A DNA stretch of 64,000 nt from Diospyros lotus (taxonomy: Eukaryota > Streptophyta > Magnoliopsida > Ericales > Ebenaceae), in assembly GCF_014633365.1 (NCBI RefSeq), contig NC_068349.1, positions 32,750,753-32,814,752 of the forward strand, read 5' to 3'. This document shows positions 11,557 through 23,800 of this stretch, in pieces (position 1 is the first letter of the stretch; every line of letters begins with the position of its first letter). The notes beneath the pieces are model-generated. The model made no database searches, had not been told where the DNA came from, and was given only the letters and a program-made list of their open reading frames with translations. Position numbers and translations under genes: made by a program.

Positions 11557-12771
11557 CTAAGTGTCAAAAACCAATGGATTAGGGGTCATGTGATCAGTGG
11601 CTCCTGAATCTAAGATCCAAATGTCATTCTTATCAGTTTTAAAGGCATTAAGAGATACCAAATGTACATAATTACCTTGCCGGGCGAAAGTGCAGTTTCC
11701 ATCATTGATAGTCTTAAGAAGAGCCTTAAGTTTGTTAATTTCCTCACCATCAAGTTGTGCAATCTCAGTACCTGGGGCTGATTTTGCCTTACTCATTGTT
11801 CCTCCTTCTTCGTTTTCTTTGGATGATATGTAGGCCTGCTTTGGTGCTGTCATATTTTTAAAACCGCCCATCTTTTTCAACATAGCCTCCTTACCATGAA
11901 GTTTGAAGCAATAATCTCGAGTATGCCTAGGCTTGTTGCAAAAACTACACCAAAGCCCTTCACGATTTTCATTTGCCTCTGTTTTTCCCATCTTAAAATG
12001 TGCTCCATCCTTCTTTGTGGTAGTCATGGTTGATCCTTCTGTTCCTCTATCACTGAGCATAACACCCCTTCGATTTTCTTCACTTCTAACCACAGCGAAA
12101 ACTTCATTCAGGGAGGGTAGCTTCTCCCTACCAAGGATTTGAATCCTTACTTGATCAAACTCAGTATTTAACCCAACAAGAAATTCAACAATCCTATCTC
12201 TCTCAATAATCCAGCTAAGAGTGGCTGCAGCATTGCTACATATCATCTTTATCTCCTGATATTGATCTAGCTCTAACCAAAGCCCATTCATCTTGTTAAA
12301 ATACTCAGTAACTGTTAGAGATGCTTGTCGAGTACTATTAATCTTTGTTTTGATATCAAAGATTACCGATACATCTTGTACCTTGGAATAAATCTGCTTA
12401 ATGGTGTCGCAAATAGCCTTAGCCGAATCTAGGAACATATAATTCTTACTAACCTCGGGTTGCATGGCATTCCACAGCCATGACATGATAAGAGAATCCT
12501 CAATATCCCAAGCCGGAAAAACTGGATCAGTGGTCTTCGGGGGTGAGGCAGTGAGGTGTCCTAGTTTTCCTCGCCCTTTGAGGAAGGTTCGAACAAGCTG
12601 CGCCCATTGGAGGTAATTTCTACCGTCTAATCTATAGGAAACCTGCATTCCAGGCAATTCTCCACTGCTGGTTCCAGAGAAGTTGCCCGCACTTCCAGGT
12701 ATACCGGTAATCGAATCCGGTTCTGACTCTCCAGTAAGAAGACCCGGATTAACATCCAAGATTGCTGACAT
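11557..12771 (-). CDS. Copia-3 gag and start of protease
   Basis: 404 codons, open. The N-terminal half is the Copia gag fold (VSYRLDGRNYLQWAQLVRTF near residue 45; SWLWNAMQPEVSKNYMF). A CCHC knuckle WCSFCNKPRHTRDYC lies near residue 280 with all four ligands. The protease begins WILDSGATDHMTPN near residue 388, with the DSG catalytic motif intact. The ORF stops shortly after, at VFDT. This is the best preserved gag in the window; it would form the particle shell and then be cleaved by the protease. Confidence 0.9.
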   Translation of the reverse strand: MSAILDVNPGLLTGESEPDSITGIPGSAGNFSGTSSGELPGMQVSYRLDGRNYLQWAQLVRTFLKGRGKLGHLTASPPKTTDPVFPAWDIEDSLIMSWLWNAMQPEVSKNYMFLDSAKAICDTIKQIYSKVQDVSVIFDIKTKINSTRQASLTVTEYFNKMNGLWLELDQYQEIKMICSNAAATLSWIIERDRIVEFLVGLNTEFDQVRIQILGREKLPSLNEVFAVVRSEENRRGVMLSDRGTEGSTMTTTKKDGAHFKMGKTEANENREGLWCSFCNKPRHTRDYCFKLHGKEAMLKKMGGFKNMTAPKQAYISSKENEEGGTMSKAKSAPGTEIAQLDGEEINKLKALLKTINDGNCTFARQGNYVHLVSLNAFKTDKNDIWILDSGATDHMTPNPLVFDT

Positions 12772-12902
12772 CCTTGGTGATTAAGGAATCAAGAGAAGGT
12801 AATAAAGGCCTCGGGATCAAGAGAAGGCAATGACTGAAAAAAAAATCGAGTGCAATGAAGGCTTGGCAAAGGTTTAAGAGCAGAATGAAGGCTCTGATAC
12901 CA

Positions 12903-13197
12903 TGTTAAAAACAACAAAAGAGCAGTGAAAATAAACCTTGGATTGGAGAAATCGGAAGAAACCGTACTTCCTCAATAATCTATTGAATACTCCATGAGGA
13001 GTTTAAATAAACAAGAGATCTTAAAATCTAAGAATTTAAATACAAATAGAAAACTATTTAAAAATACAACAACATAGATATAACTAATCTCCTAATTTTT
13101 AGGGAAGTAGATAAGATTCTATCTCCTCCTAGAATTTAGGAAAGATGGAGCTTTATCTTAATCATAGATTAAGGTATTATCTTTGAATATTTCAACA
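12903..13197 (-). repeat. Copia-3 5' LTR
   Basis: 295 bp and collinear with the 7937-8231 copy. The inner edge abuts the tRNA-Met primer site at 12891-12902. Confidence 0.92.
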
Positions 13198-13381
13198 AGT
13201 ACTTATGCAACTTATTTGTGATAATTAGACGGCTCTTCATATTGCCTCTAATCTAGTTTTTCATGTGTGGACCACACATATAGAGATAGATTATCACTTT
13301 ATGAGACAAAAATTGATTTCTAGAGAGATTAATACGTCATTTGTTGGCTCTAATGATCAGTTGGCTGATCTTCTTACCAAA
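13198..13381 (+). pseudogene. Copia-2 RNase H, middle piece
   Basis: Continues the protein interrupted at 7936: ALHIASNLVFHVWTTHIEID and SNDQLADLLTK, ending at the hAT target site TTACCAAA. The first bases AGTAC are the right-hand copy of the Copia-3 target duplication. Confidence 0.8.
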
Positions 13382-14305
13382 CATAGTTCTGAAAGGCGTG
13401 AGACGCAAAGGGTCCTGGAGCCTGAGGCACGCCTTTGCGAAGCGAGGCACACCTTTTAGAAAAAAAACTCAAAATCTTGTAAAATCATAAAAAAAAAAAC
13501 TATCAAATTATCAATAATAACACATGCATATTATTAATGATTCATTATTTTCAAATTCTAAACTAACATTATCAAAGTTGATTTATTCATCATGCAGATT
13601 CTAAACTAGAAACATCATCAAGTTCAAACTTAAAATCTCAAACTCAAACAAGTACCAATTATCATGCAAAGTTTTAAACAGACATATAAACACTACAAGT
13701 CCACAATCAAGAAAATGTTTTCATTTTAAAAATGCTATTTTTCTAAGTTTGGAAGATTAGGGTATTATAAGGAGACATATAAGAAAATGTTTTAATTTTG
13801 AAAAACTATCTCCCGATATTTTGATAGCTAATATTCATTGTTGTTAAAATGATTTTTTCAAGAAATAGTAGATATGTATTTTGAGGGTGGTAAAATTGCT
13901 AAATCCCGAGTTTGTACTAAAACCAAAATTTTATTTTTTTATTATTATGGATTTTGATTTTTTAGATATTTTTATTGAATCCAAATGGAGGGGTACTTTC
14001 TTATTTACATTTATGTATTAAAGTAAATGAAAGGTAAAATATAAATAAAATAAAATGTGGACATTTATTTAAACTAAAGAAATGTAAATATGTTGTAATG
14101 TATACATGCTGGAACTGAGAAGAGAGGAGGAATTGGGCTACCCAGGTTTTAATTAAAATCTAAGTTTCATTAAGTTTCATGAGGCACGCCTCTCGCCTCG
14201 GTGCCTCACCGTGCAAGGCGAGGGTCTCGTTGAAATCGCCTCGCCTCAGCCCAGGCGAGGTGCTGAACTGGCGCCTTGCGCCTAAGCGCGCCTTTAACAA
14301 CTATG
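13382..14305. mobile_element. Non-autonomous hAT (924 bp)
   Basis: Terminal inverted repeats CATAGTTCTGAAAGGCG and CGCGCCTTTAACAACTATG (imperfect) are flanked by an 8-bp duplication TTACCAAA (13374-13381) / TTACCAAG (14306-14313), the hAT signature length. GC-rich subterminal blocks repeat GAGGCACGCC/GCCTCGCC in both orientations. The centre is AT-rich and has no transposase ORF. It disrupts the last part of Copia-2 pol. Confidence 0.88.
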
Positions 14306-14392
14306 TTACCAAGGCGTTACGGGGTCCACGATTTGCCTGTATTTGTACCAAGCTAGGCACATATGATATATATGCATCCGCTTGTGGGGGAG
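14306..14392 (+). pseudogene. Copia-2 pol C-terminal end and polypurine tract
   Basis: After the hAT, the frame resumes LRGPRFACICTKLGTYDIYA, the usual Copia pol terminus, followed by the purine tract TTGTGGGGGAG before the LTR at 14393. Confidence 0.8.
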
Positions 14393-14531
14393 TGTTAGAA
14401 TTAGTATATTATGTATAGTGTTGTACAAATAATATATATATATATATTAGAGATAGGGTTGTACCTTATTAGTATATATAGATATACCACATTGTGAATA
14501 AGACACAACATTTTTCTCTCAAAACATCACA
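14393..14531 (+). repeat. Copia-2 3' LTR
   Basis: 139 bp, TGTTAGAATTAG ... AAAACATCACA. It matches the 3' half of the 3195-3467 LTR (AGAGATAGGGTTGTACCTTA, TATACCACATTGTGAATAAG). It is followed by an ATT microsatellite. Confidence 0.85.
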
Positions 14532-14781
14532 ATTATTATTATTATTATTATATGCCAGCACAAACAAATCAGATTTCCAATATAACATGCCTTTCAAGAT
14601 GTAAATTGCAGAATACACATATCAGGCCATCAGAACAAAAACAGAAGATCAAGCTGTATTGGAGTATAAAGTCTCTTATCACTAATTGAGTAAAAGGGAT
14701 GGTAATGTAACCAAAATTACAGCAATACCAAACAATGTTGGCATCTAAATTGCTCTACATTGGGGCAGTAATATTTCTTAC
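14532..14781. other. URB1 intron sequence between Copia-2 and exon 13
   Basis: An (ATT)n microsatellite at 14531-14551, then unique AT-rich intron. No further exon is seen. Confidence 0.6.
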
Positions 14782-14862
14782 CTGAAGAACTGATTCACGT
14801 GTACTTCCAAAATCTGGGATTGGTTGCTTGAAAGAACTTGAGGAGAGCACATCTTTCAGATT
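14782..14862 (-). CDS. URB1: URB1 exon 13 (last seen in window)
   Basis: 81 nt, 27 codons, encoding [20 protein letters not shown] and then RESVLQ before a consensus donor GTAAGA. The acceptor that keeps phase is GCATGTAAG, ending in AAG rather than the usual CAG or TAG. The following exon must lie left of position 1, beyond an intron of more than 14.7 kb. Confidence 0.85.
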
Positions 14863-17800
14863 CTTACATGCAAAAATGTGATTTAGTGTACATTAAAGGT
14901 CAGTACAATTAGGCATTTCACTTCTTCAAGCCCAAGCATAGTTTAAACAATGACACTTTATCACCCAATTAGATATTAGGTGCCATGGAGAAAGTATCAT
15001 ATCTTAAAAATTCGTAAACTACTACTGACCTCTTTAGCATCATCTCCTTCATGTTTCAGCCTGCACAAAGCTTGGCAAGCCTTTTTCTCAAGATCCCCAC
15101 ACCTGCGTCCTACATGAACAAAATCAATAGGGTAGGATCAGGTGGTGGGAAGACAATAACTGAACATGTATAGTGGCTTATATTCTTCACACTAGGTAGC
15201 GTTGACATTAGATGAGCAGAATCTCACCAGTATTTGACATTCCTAAACTTTCAATATTTCTCCAAACACTTTCAGGAATCAGAGTAATATCTTCAACAGG
15301 TGAGTGCAGGCAAACACTGGCAAGGAGTGCTAATGAAAGTTGTACCATTGGGCCATCACATGTTGAGGGTACAAATCTTCCCAAACCATGAAGAACACTG
15401 TCAGCTGATGCAAGAAGAGATTGTAATTGATGCCTCTCAGCATAAGGAATATAGTCAACAAGAAGAACCATTGCATGGATCCTTAGAAGTAAGGATGTGT
15501 CCGAAGATGCCACTACTGCTACCTGGTCCCATGTATTTGAAACCAGAGGTTTCAGAACTAGCTCAGAAATTGAAACTAAAATGTTGTCAGGAGAGGCAGA
15601 AGATAGTAATCCTGTTCCACTGGACTTATCTTGGCCTACAAGTCTTCCCAAGTGCTTAAGGGCAATAAAGCGCTGCTCAGGTTCTGGATGACCAAGCATT
15701 GCACAAAACAAATTACCAAAATGATTTTTTCCATCATGTAGAGCATGGTTGCCTCTTGCAAACAAAAATGACAACCATTTATCAGTCTGCAAGCGCCAGG
15801 CAACTTTGGGTGCATTGCAAGAAATGTTCTTTATTGCAGAACATATTGTACCAGTCACACTGTCCAGAGAAAAATATTGAGGGACTCCGAGTAGACAATC
15901 AAGCATCACAGATGAAACTTCCCAGCAATGGACTTCTTGTAGTCCCATAATCATTTCAGCAAATCCTTCAAGAGCAATCCTCCAGTGCTCTGTGGACTGG
16001 TTGACTGATTTAGATGGAAGGTTGCTCTCATCCTCAACCTGAGCTGAAATCAAAGCATTGTGTGAAATTGAAGATAAGCACCTTGAGTAAATATAACAGT
16101 GTGCTGATATTAGAGTTAGCTTCTTCGCCAGTTGATGATGAATCTTCCAACAGAGGTCAATAGTTGGATTAAGCTTGGAAATGAGAGCCTCCAAATATTT
16201 CGAGAAATCCTCTATTTGTTCAACAGATAAATGACTAACTTTTTGATGCGGGGTCATGCCATCATAGTTGTTAGTTTCAAGTTTTACAGACAACTCAGAT
16301 GGAGAAGGGCTCAGGCTAATATCACTGAGAAACATTGAATGGGCCTCTGAGCAATTATCAGAGGGTATAGCAGTGCTTACATCAAAATAAAGGGGAACTT
16401 CAACCGGGATAATACCAAGGACTCTTAAAGTCTCAACAAGCAAGATTTTGCAATTCGCCATTAGAGTCTCAAATGCACAAAGGTAATCATGAAAATAAGT
16501 TGTCTGCTCAGAAGTAGCAAAATCGGCCCAGATGATGAGAGCCTGTAAAATTTCCTTTTTACGCGGGAAGGATAGATCGGGAAAAACAGAAGCTAAAATG
16601 AAAATGGTCAATGCACTGCAATGTACAGTTTCCCCTGCAGTTCCTCCATTCTCATTAGGGTGTCTAATATTAGAAAAAAGCTCATTGAAGCACAAGGACT
16701 CAAAATTGAGACAGGAGTCATCCATCAAAAGTATTTCCTCATCAGATACCTTATGTAGAGAATATGAGATGATAGGCTTTAGCAAATGCAATATAGAATC
16801 TAGAAATGGCACATCACAGTATGAGGTTCTAGATAAGGACACAAGCACTTGCACCACTCTTGGCATTTCAGGCACCATAGCTTCCATGTGCTCAGCAACA
16901 ATGGCTTCAAATACATATAGGATGATTGCTTTGGCATTCTTAGCAACAAAACCTTTAAAATGATCCAAATTATTTTGGGTCAAAAGATGGCTATTTTCTT
17001 TCTGGGAAAATGGCCACAAACATAAATCAGAGAACCAACACAACAAATCTGGCACAAGACCAGAGGAAAGGCATCTCAACTGCAATCCTACGGCCTGCAA
17101 GATAGTTTCTCCAAAAGTTTCAAATTGTTTTCTCATACTAGGGAAGAACTGACCTATCTCAGGGTACACAGCTTGGAAAGTTTGGTCTGCATACTGTTGA
17201 CCAGGAAGTTCAGAATCTCTTTCAGTGTTTTCAACTTCTTTAGCTACTGGTTGTCCAGACTTGTTCTTGTCTTTCTCTTCAACAATCTTATCTAATAATG
17301 CAAGCTCATCAGAGAAAATAGACAACAGATATGTTAGCTGAGACAGATCTGAAACTAGGAAGAGGCGCTGCTCCAGATACTCTTTTGCAATACGAGATAC
17401 AGCCATCCATCCAAGAAACCGAACCAGTGGTGAACCACTAGAAGAAAATCTAGGTATCTTCTGCATCCAAGATGCAGCAGGAATCAAATTTGCAAACCGA
17501 AATCCATTATTGATATTAACTGAAAACTCAGGCCCCTGATCACCACCACTTGACGCAATTACCAGCCTCTGAAGAAGCATCCAACGACGATGTACCTCAT
17601 GTACCCTTGCTGGATCCAACTGCAAATTTCCTTCCTTGGACTGATGATATAAGGATGTAAGCACTCCATTAAGGTACTCAGCAGATCCCAATATGATATC
17701 AATTACACTATCAGGTGAGCAGAACAACTTAGTTGCTGATTGCAACAAAAATAAAAGACTTTGCATTAGAATTTCATGCATTGACTGTTGCTCCTTCTGC

Positions 17801-20800
17801 AAGCGCTCAATCAGAAAACTGCACAACAGTGCTTGATTTTGTCGAACCAAGGTGATAGCATCTGAAGATAAAGTATCATGTTGAGACAAATTAATGAATT
17901 CTTCATTATCTTCTGCATACAAGGAATGCAGTTGCCCATCTGACAACGTTTTCCGATAATTCCTGTCCAATTCTGCAGCCTCAAGCAAAATTTCAAGAAC
18001 AATTTTGTCTCTTCTGCTTTCAAGACGAGCTACTGTTTCCAACTCTTTAGCATTCTTTTTTGAAACACACTGGAGATCTGAACGCTCATATTTTTCAGTA
18101 CTTTTCTTCTGGTCAAAGTTCATCCTGTTAACAGTCTTTTTAGTGTCTGTCAAAGACATCATAAAGAAGGGATTAACATAGCACTCTGCTGCCAAAAGCA
18201 AAGCATCTATAGCAGCATCATGACCCTCAGGAGTAATCTCATGCTGAGAATGTAAATCTAAGGCCAAACGACGAAACTCAGAAGCCCTCAACTCACTATC
18301 ACGGTAGTTCAAAAGCTGGAACCAGTCTAAATGCAAATCGAAGTACTCAACAGGACAATCAGAATCTAATATCATCCCATTGTTTCTCAGATTATTGATT
18401 TTTTTCTCAACAATATTTTTCTCTCCTCTCATGACATTTCCACGCTTCAAATCAGAGCCCCTCTCTAGACTGCCCGAAATAGATGCCAATGCCATGTTCC
18501 TTAATTCAGATGGTGCAAAGAGAAGATTGACATCTTCCAAAATATCCATTTTTGCATCAGTATCAGAAATATCTTTCTTCCCATCAGCGAGTTCTTGGGC
18601 ATTAGATTTTGAAGAAGCTCCTCCAAAGCGAGGTGCAGAAGAGAGAGCTGGAACATTTGCTGTTTCCTGGGCCAAAGGATCAGATACAGGATACTTGCAA
18701 TGGTCAACTTCGGGAGGTAACTCCATACGAGGTTCCAGTATAGAGAGTAGTACACTGCAGAAAGAAATGCATTAATTCTTTACCAGATTATTATAAGAAA
18801 ACAGCATATTGCTCAATGTTAGGGCTGATTACTTTAGAAACACCCATAACCCTTTTTGAGATCAGAATTTTACAAATAATAGCAGATAACACAAACGTAT
18901 TTAACTATGCTTCATATCTCATGATATGTAAATGGATTTTGATTCAGATTTATGTAGCTAAGGTTTGGTTTTATTGAACACTTTCAGAATTATGTAGCTA
19001 CATCTTAGTTTTGTTGAACACTACTTTAGGCATCTCAATAAGCATATAACTATGTCATAAGCTTTTACTAAATCTATCCTTCTGTTTCTCCTCTTTATAT
19101 TTGCTCAATCACTCTTTCCAAAAGTTTCATAGTGTGGCTCATTAGCTTGATTCCCCAATAATTTTCACAACATTAGGCATCTCCTTTATTCTTATAAGTA
19201 GGCACTGAAGTGCTCTTCTTCCACTTGTCCAACATATTTTTGGATTTAAGGATCATATTGAATAATTTCATTAACCAAAAAATGCCCTCTTCTCCTATGC
19301 ATTCCATGCTTTCATCAGGATATTATTCGGTCCAACTACTTTACCATTTTTTATCTTTTTCAATCCTTTCTTATTTTCGTTTGGAAATGTGCATCTATAG
19401 AACATGTAATTCGTATCTTCTTCATAGATGCCCCTACATAGTACTTGTATCTCCACTCTCATTGAATAACTGCAAGAAATACTCCTTGCACTCTCCTTAA
19501 TTGCTCCCTCATTTACTAGTAGTTTTTGTTTTTTGCATTGTATCCATTTCACTTGGCTCAAATTCCTTGTTTTTCTTTCTCTTGCTTTAACTAGTGCGTG
19601 CGCGCGCACACATATATCTTTCCCATTCTGTACCAAGTTGTTAGTATAAATTTTCATAAATTTGACTTTACCTCATTAATTGCCGTGTTTACTTATTTTT
19701 TGGCCAAAATACCTCTTTAGGTTTTCTTCTTTATGGCCATTAGGCAAAGTCTTGCAGCAAGCTCTCTTAGTTTTGACTTTTTCTTAAAGCTCTTCCTCAC
19801 TATTCTCTTCCTTGGTTTCGCATTGTCTTCATACTTTCACTCCCTTTCTACTACTTTTCTGCTGCAACTGCCTTGTCTTTTGAACCTCTCCGGGTTATCA
19901 TTAGGAATAGTCATTTGGTTCACAGAATTCAGATCACGACTAATATGATGATATCCTCCCAGCACACCCTATTCAATCTGGGCCTTCATCAACATTTTTT
20001 TTGCAAATTACACTAGGACATTTAGTTCCCTGAAACCTTATGGCATCCAATAGATTTACTCTTGACTTGGTTTGTATTTGTGAGATTTATCTTTATGTCA
20101 TGGCTTACATTATGACCCATTTCGATAAGGAGTTTTAACAAGGAGGAATTCCTAAAAATGGAGCAGCCAGAGGAGAAGTGCAACATCAAAGATGATATTA
20201 ATGGTGAATGGCATTATCCAAAGGGAATCTGTAATGAACAGACTGATAGGGAAGCAAAGGCAAAGGGACAATCTAATATTGTTGAAAGAGCAGTTCATAT
20301 AGAGGGAGTTTCCAGCAAACACATGGAAGAAGGAGTTGTTGAATTGTTTGCATGGAATCAAGAGGTTCTGACTGAAAATCCAGTCAATATTAAGGAAGAG
20401 AGTGCTGGAACTGAAGTAAACTTGTCAAGGGTAGCGCAAGGTCTCGAAGAGGAAGGGAAATTGGATAAAAAGATTCGTGCAGACCACATTTTGCAAGAGC
20501 AGGAAGTTGAAAATTTGGATGAGGATCCCGACCCTACCAAAATGGTTGGAGTTTCTTTAGATCATACTAGCCAAGTTGGCACCTATTTTTACACTGCATT
20601 GGAAATTGGGGAGGGGTGGCCAAGGATCGATGAAGAGGCTGACATGCATAGCTTAAAGGCTGTCTTCTTGGAGGTGTGGCAACCATTTGGAACAGCTATG
20701 GAGATCTGCGAAGACAACATGTTACAAGTGCAGGAAAAGCAAAAGAGAAGGAATGCAAAGGCAAAGAGGAATGTGCCTAGAAGGAGAAAGAGGGAAAAAG

Positions 20801-23800
20801 AGATTAAACAGATAGTGAAAATGGGAATTGGTTGAAGAAACAACGGCTCAACGAATTCCCATTCTCACTGTCTGTTTAACCTTAGGAGCAATAAAAGGGC
20901 AATATTGTAATAGGCTTATAATAGTTTGTTAGGAGATATTTGCAATTTGTTAAGAGCACATGAGTGTTGTTATGATTCAGTTAGCAGTCAAATTTGCTTA
21001 TAAAAGGGCTATTGTAAGAGGAGGAGATTATGCTTGAATTGATTAAATGAAACTCTAATTCTCTCTCTACAATTCTCTTCAATCTCCCTCTCGTTTCTCT
21101 CTACTGCTCTCCCTCATTTCTCTCTAAATTCTTTCCCATTTCTATCCAATTTCCCTCTCCCATCATTCTGTTCTTGATTTTATTTCAATTGGATCCTTCC
21201 AATTCCCAATAACTCTCTCAATTCCTCCCCAATTACTTCTTAAACCTGTTATGAACCCTAGGTTCATGACACACATTTCTTGGTTTTTTTTTTTTTTTGG
21301 GGGGGGGGGGGGGTGGTTGGGGGTTGTTGGTGGTAAATTTTATCATCATACTGCACTGCACTAATTGATGAAGGCTACTATCCAAATTAAGAGGTATGGT
21401 CTCGCGAATCTGTATATTTTGCTTTCTATAGGGCCAATCAGCCACATCATCTGTTTGGTGCATATGTCTCAAGTTCAATATAGCTTATTCCCAACCCGTT
21501 AGGAAAAGGATAAATATCATAAGCAAGCAAACAGTGCAAAGTATTATTTTCCAGCTTTAAAGACCTGAATACACACATTTAAAATTATATAAAGAGAATT
21601 CTTCATGGCATTTTACACTAAGAAATTCCAGGCATAAATGAGCCAATGTGATATAAGTATCTATTACCTTGGAGCAACTGAACCCCGCCTCCATTCAGAT
21701 TCCAATGAAGGAAGAACAACAGGCTTTCTTACTGCTGTTCGAATTATATTAAGTGCAACTGCACAATTATGCTCCTGCTTCTCCTGAAAAACTGAAGAAA
21801 CATTCCCAAAGGCAATTGTACTCTTTATGGGGGTTGTGGCAGGATCAAGGAATGGTTCTAGCATCTCCACAAGAAAGAGAATTCGGTGCTTAGCATCCTG
21901 AAACATGCACGACAAAGAGGTCTATAATAACCCTATCTTAAGTTAGAATAAATGGTATGCTACTTAGCACACAAAGGACTAAATTGTCATTTTCTCCTTG
22001 AACTATGCTTAAAATATTATCCTCAATCTTCAATCTTTCCTGAATTTTCATAACCCCACCAATGTCAGATTGTAAATGAAGGTGTTTAAAAGCTATCCTC
22101 TCTTACATTACATGAGTCCTACTTATCAATGAAGATCAGAAGTGGCCAAAAAAAGAGGAACTAGGGATTTATGAAGATTAGAGTGTTATGAGATTTTTAT
22201 TTTCTACTCAATTTAGATTTTCATTTTCTGCATGGGTATATATATATACATATATGTATGTACACACTTACACATTCTAAGCAATAAAGAGCTTTAGATT
22301 TTTGAATTTGAGACGTTGGATAACCCATTTTCCAATCCTCTCTACATTACATGAGTCCTACTTATCAATGAAGATCAGAAGCGGCCAAAAAAAGAGGAAT
22401 TAGGGATTTATGAAGATTAGAGTGTTATGAGATTTTTATTTTCTACTCAATTTAGATTTTCACTTTTTGCATGGATATATATATATATACATATATGTAT
22501 GTACACACTTACACATTCTAAGTAATAAAGAGCTTTAGATTTTTGAATTTGAGATGTTGGATAACCCATTTTCCAATCCTCTTTACTCTTGATGTTACTT
22601 CATTAATTTACGGTCTCTCTGTTTTTTCTATTACTTCATTTCCTCTCTCCTACTTCCTTACAGCACTCTACATGAGTTGTGCTAATTTTAGGGTTTAGAG
22701 AGAGAGAGAGAGAGAGAGGAAGAGGAGCATACTAACTGCTACAATTAAGTTTAAGTAGCTGACAGAGTCCATGATAAGGAAAAACAAAATAAAACTAAAA
22801 TGAATGGACAGGAAAACAAAGACTTGCACATCCATAAGGTAGTTTGGTTGCCATCCTATCTTTAAGAACATGCATACAACCCAGAAAAAGAATGTGTGCA
22901 AAAAGTCAAAAGTAACATCCAATACCTTATATTTTGCCATTATATCATCCACATGCCCTGATAGAGCCAACATAATATATTTAAGAGCAGCACGGCCACG
23001 AGTTAAGGAATGGTGAGATCCCTGAATCAAATTTTGATCAGCAACAGGAAATTCAATCTATTAGAAAAATATGAGGAAAGAAAGATAGTAGCAAGTGTGC
23101 AGTTCTCATGATAACACCTGTATAGCAACAATATGAAGCATATTCAAGAGACAAGCTCTTTTAGGGCTCAGCAGATAGCTGATTGACTTGGTTCACCTTT
23201 GGTAGCATCTCATGTAGGTTTATATTTCGATACATTTTTTATTTTTTTAAGGATGAATTAATGTTTCTCCTGCTAAAAGACCAGCTTTGTTGTGTGACAC
23301 GAAATGTTGAGCAGTGAAGCACCAACATGTGCAAAATATGATTGTAACATGAATGGGGATGTTAAGATGGATGTGCAGCTATATAAGAAAATATAAAATT
23401 AGAAATGAGGTTATTCGTAATAACATTGTAGTGACTCCTATTGAAAATGAGATATCTGAGAATTGATTAAGTTGTATGGTCATTTGAGAAGAAGACCAAT
23501 AGAGGCTCCTATGAGAAAAGTAATGAAATGGAAAAAGTATAAACCAAAGGAGATAGGAAGACCAAGAAAATCTTGGAGGAGACACTTAGCTATTATATGA
23601 GTTATAAGGTCCTTGTAGAAAATGGGGCTGTAGATAATCATGAATGGCAAGGTAGAATTCATGTAGCCAATCCTACATAGTGTGATAAAGGTTTGATATG
23701 TTGTTTGAAATAATGTTTCTAGTCAACCTAATATTGGCTCAAAGTACAACATTTGGGATTTAGCCAGATAAGTTCCTGTCCATGTTCTAGGCACTTGTTA

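Larger units (their letters stand above)
7937..13197 (-). mobile_element. Copia-3: complete Ty1/Copia element, 5261 bp
   Basis: Two 295-bp LTRs (TGTTAAAAAC ... ATTTCAACA on the plus strand) bracket gag-pol read on the minus strand. The target duplication is AGTAT (7932-7936) / AGTAC (13198-13202). A perfect primer site, revcomp of GCTCTGATACCA, lies at 12891-12902, and the polypurine tract is at 8232-8247. The LTRs differ at about ten positions by eye, all transitions. It inserted inside the RNase H region of Copia-2. Confidence 0.95.
3195..14531 (+). mobile_element. Copia-2: Ty1/Copia element split by two insertions
   Basis: LTR at 3195-3467, primer site at 3468, a 1-kb leader rich in CCACCG/CAGATC words, then gag, protease, integrase, RT, RNase H and LTR at 14393-14531. 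The body is split by Copia-3 (7937-13197, in RNase H) and by a hAT (13382-14305, near the end of pol). Its reading frames resume on both sides with matching target repeats. All genes carry stops or frameshifts. Confidence 0.88.

Noticed and set aside
15300..18775. Plus-strand and alternative-frame open frames over the main URB1 exon
   Set aside because: Shadows of a conserved minus-strand coding exon.
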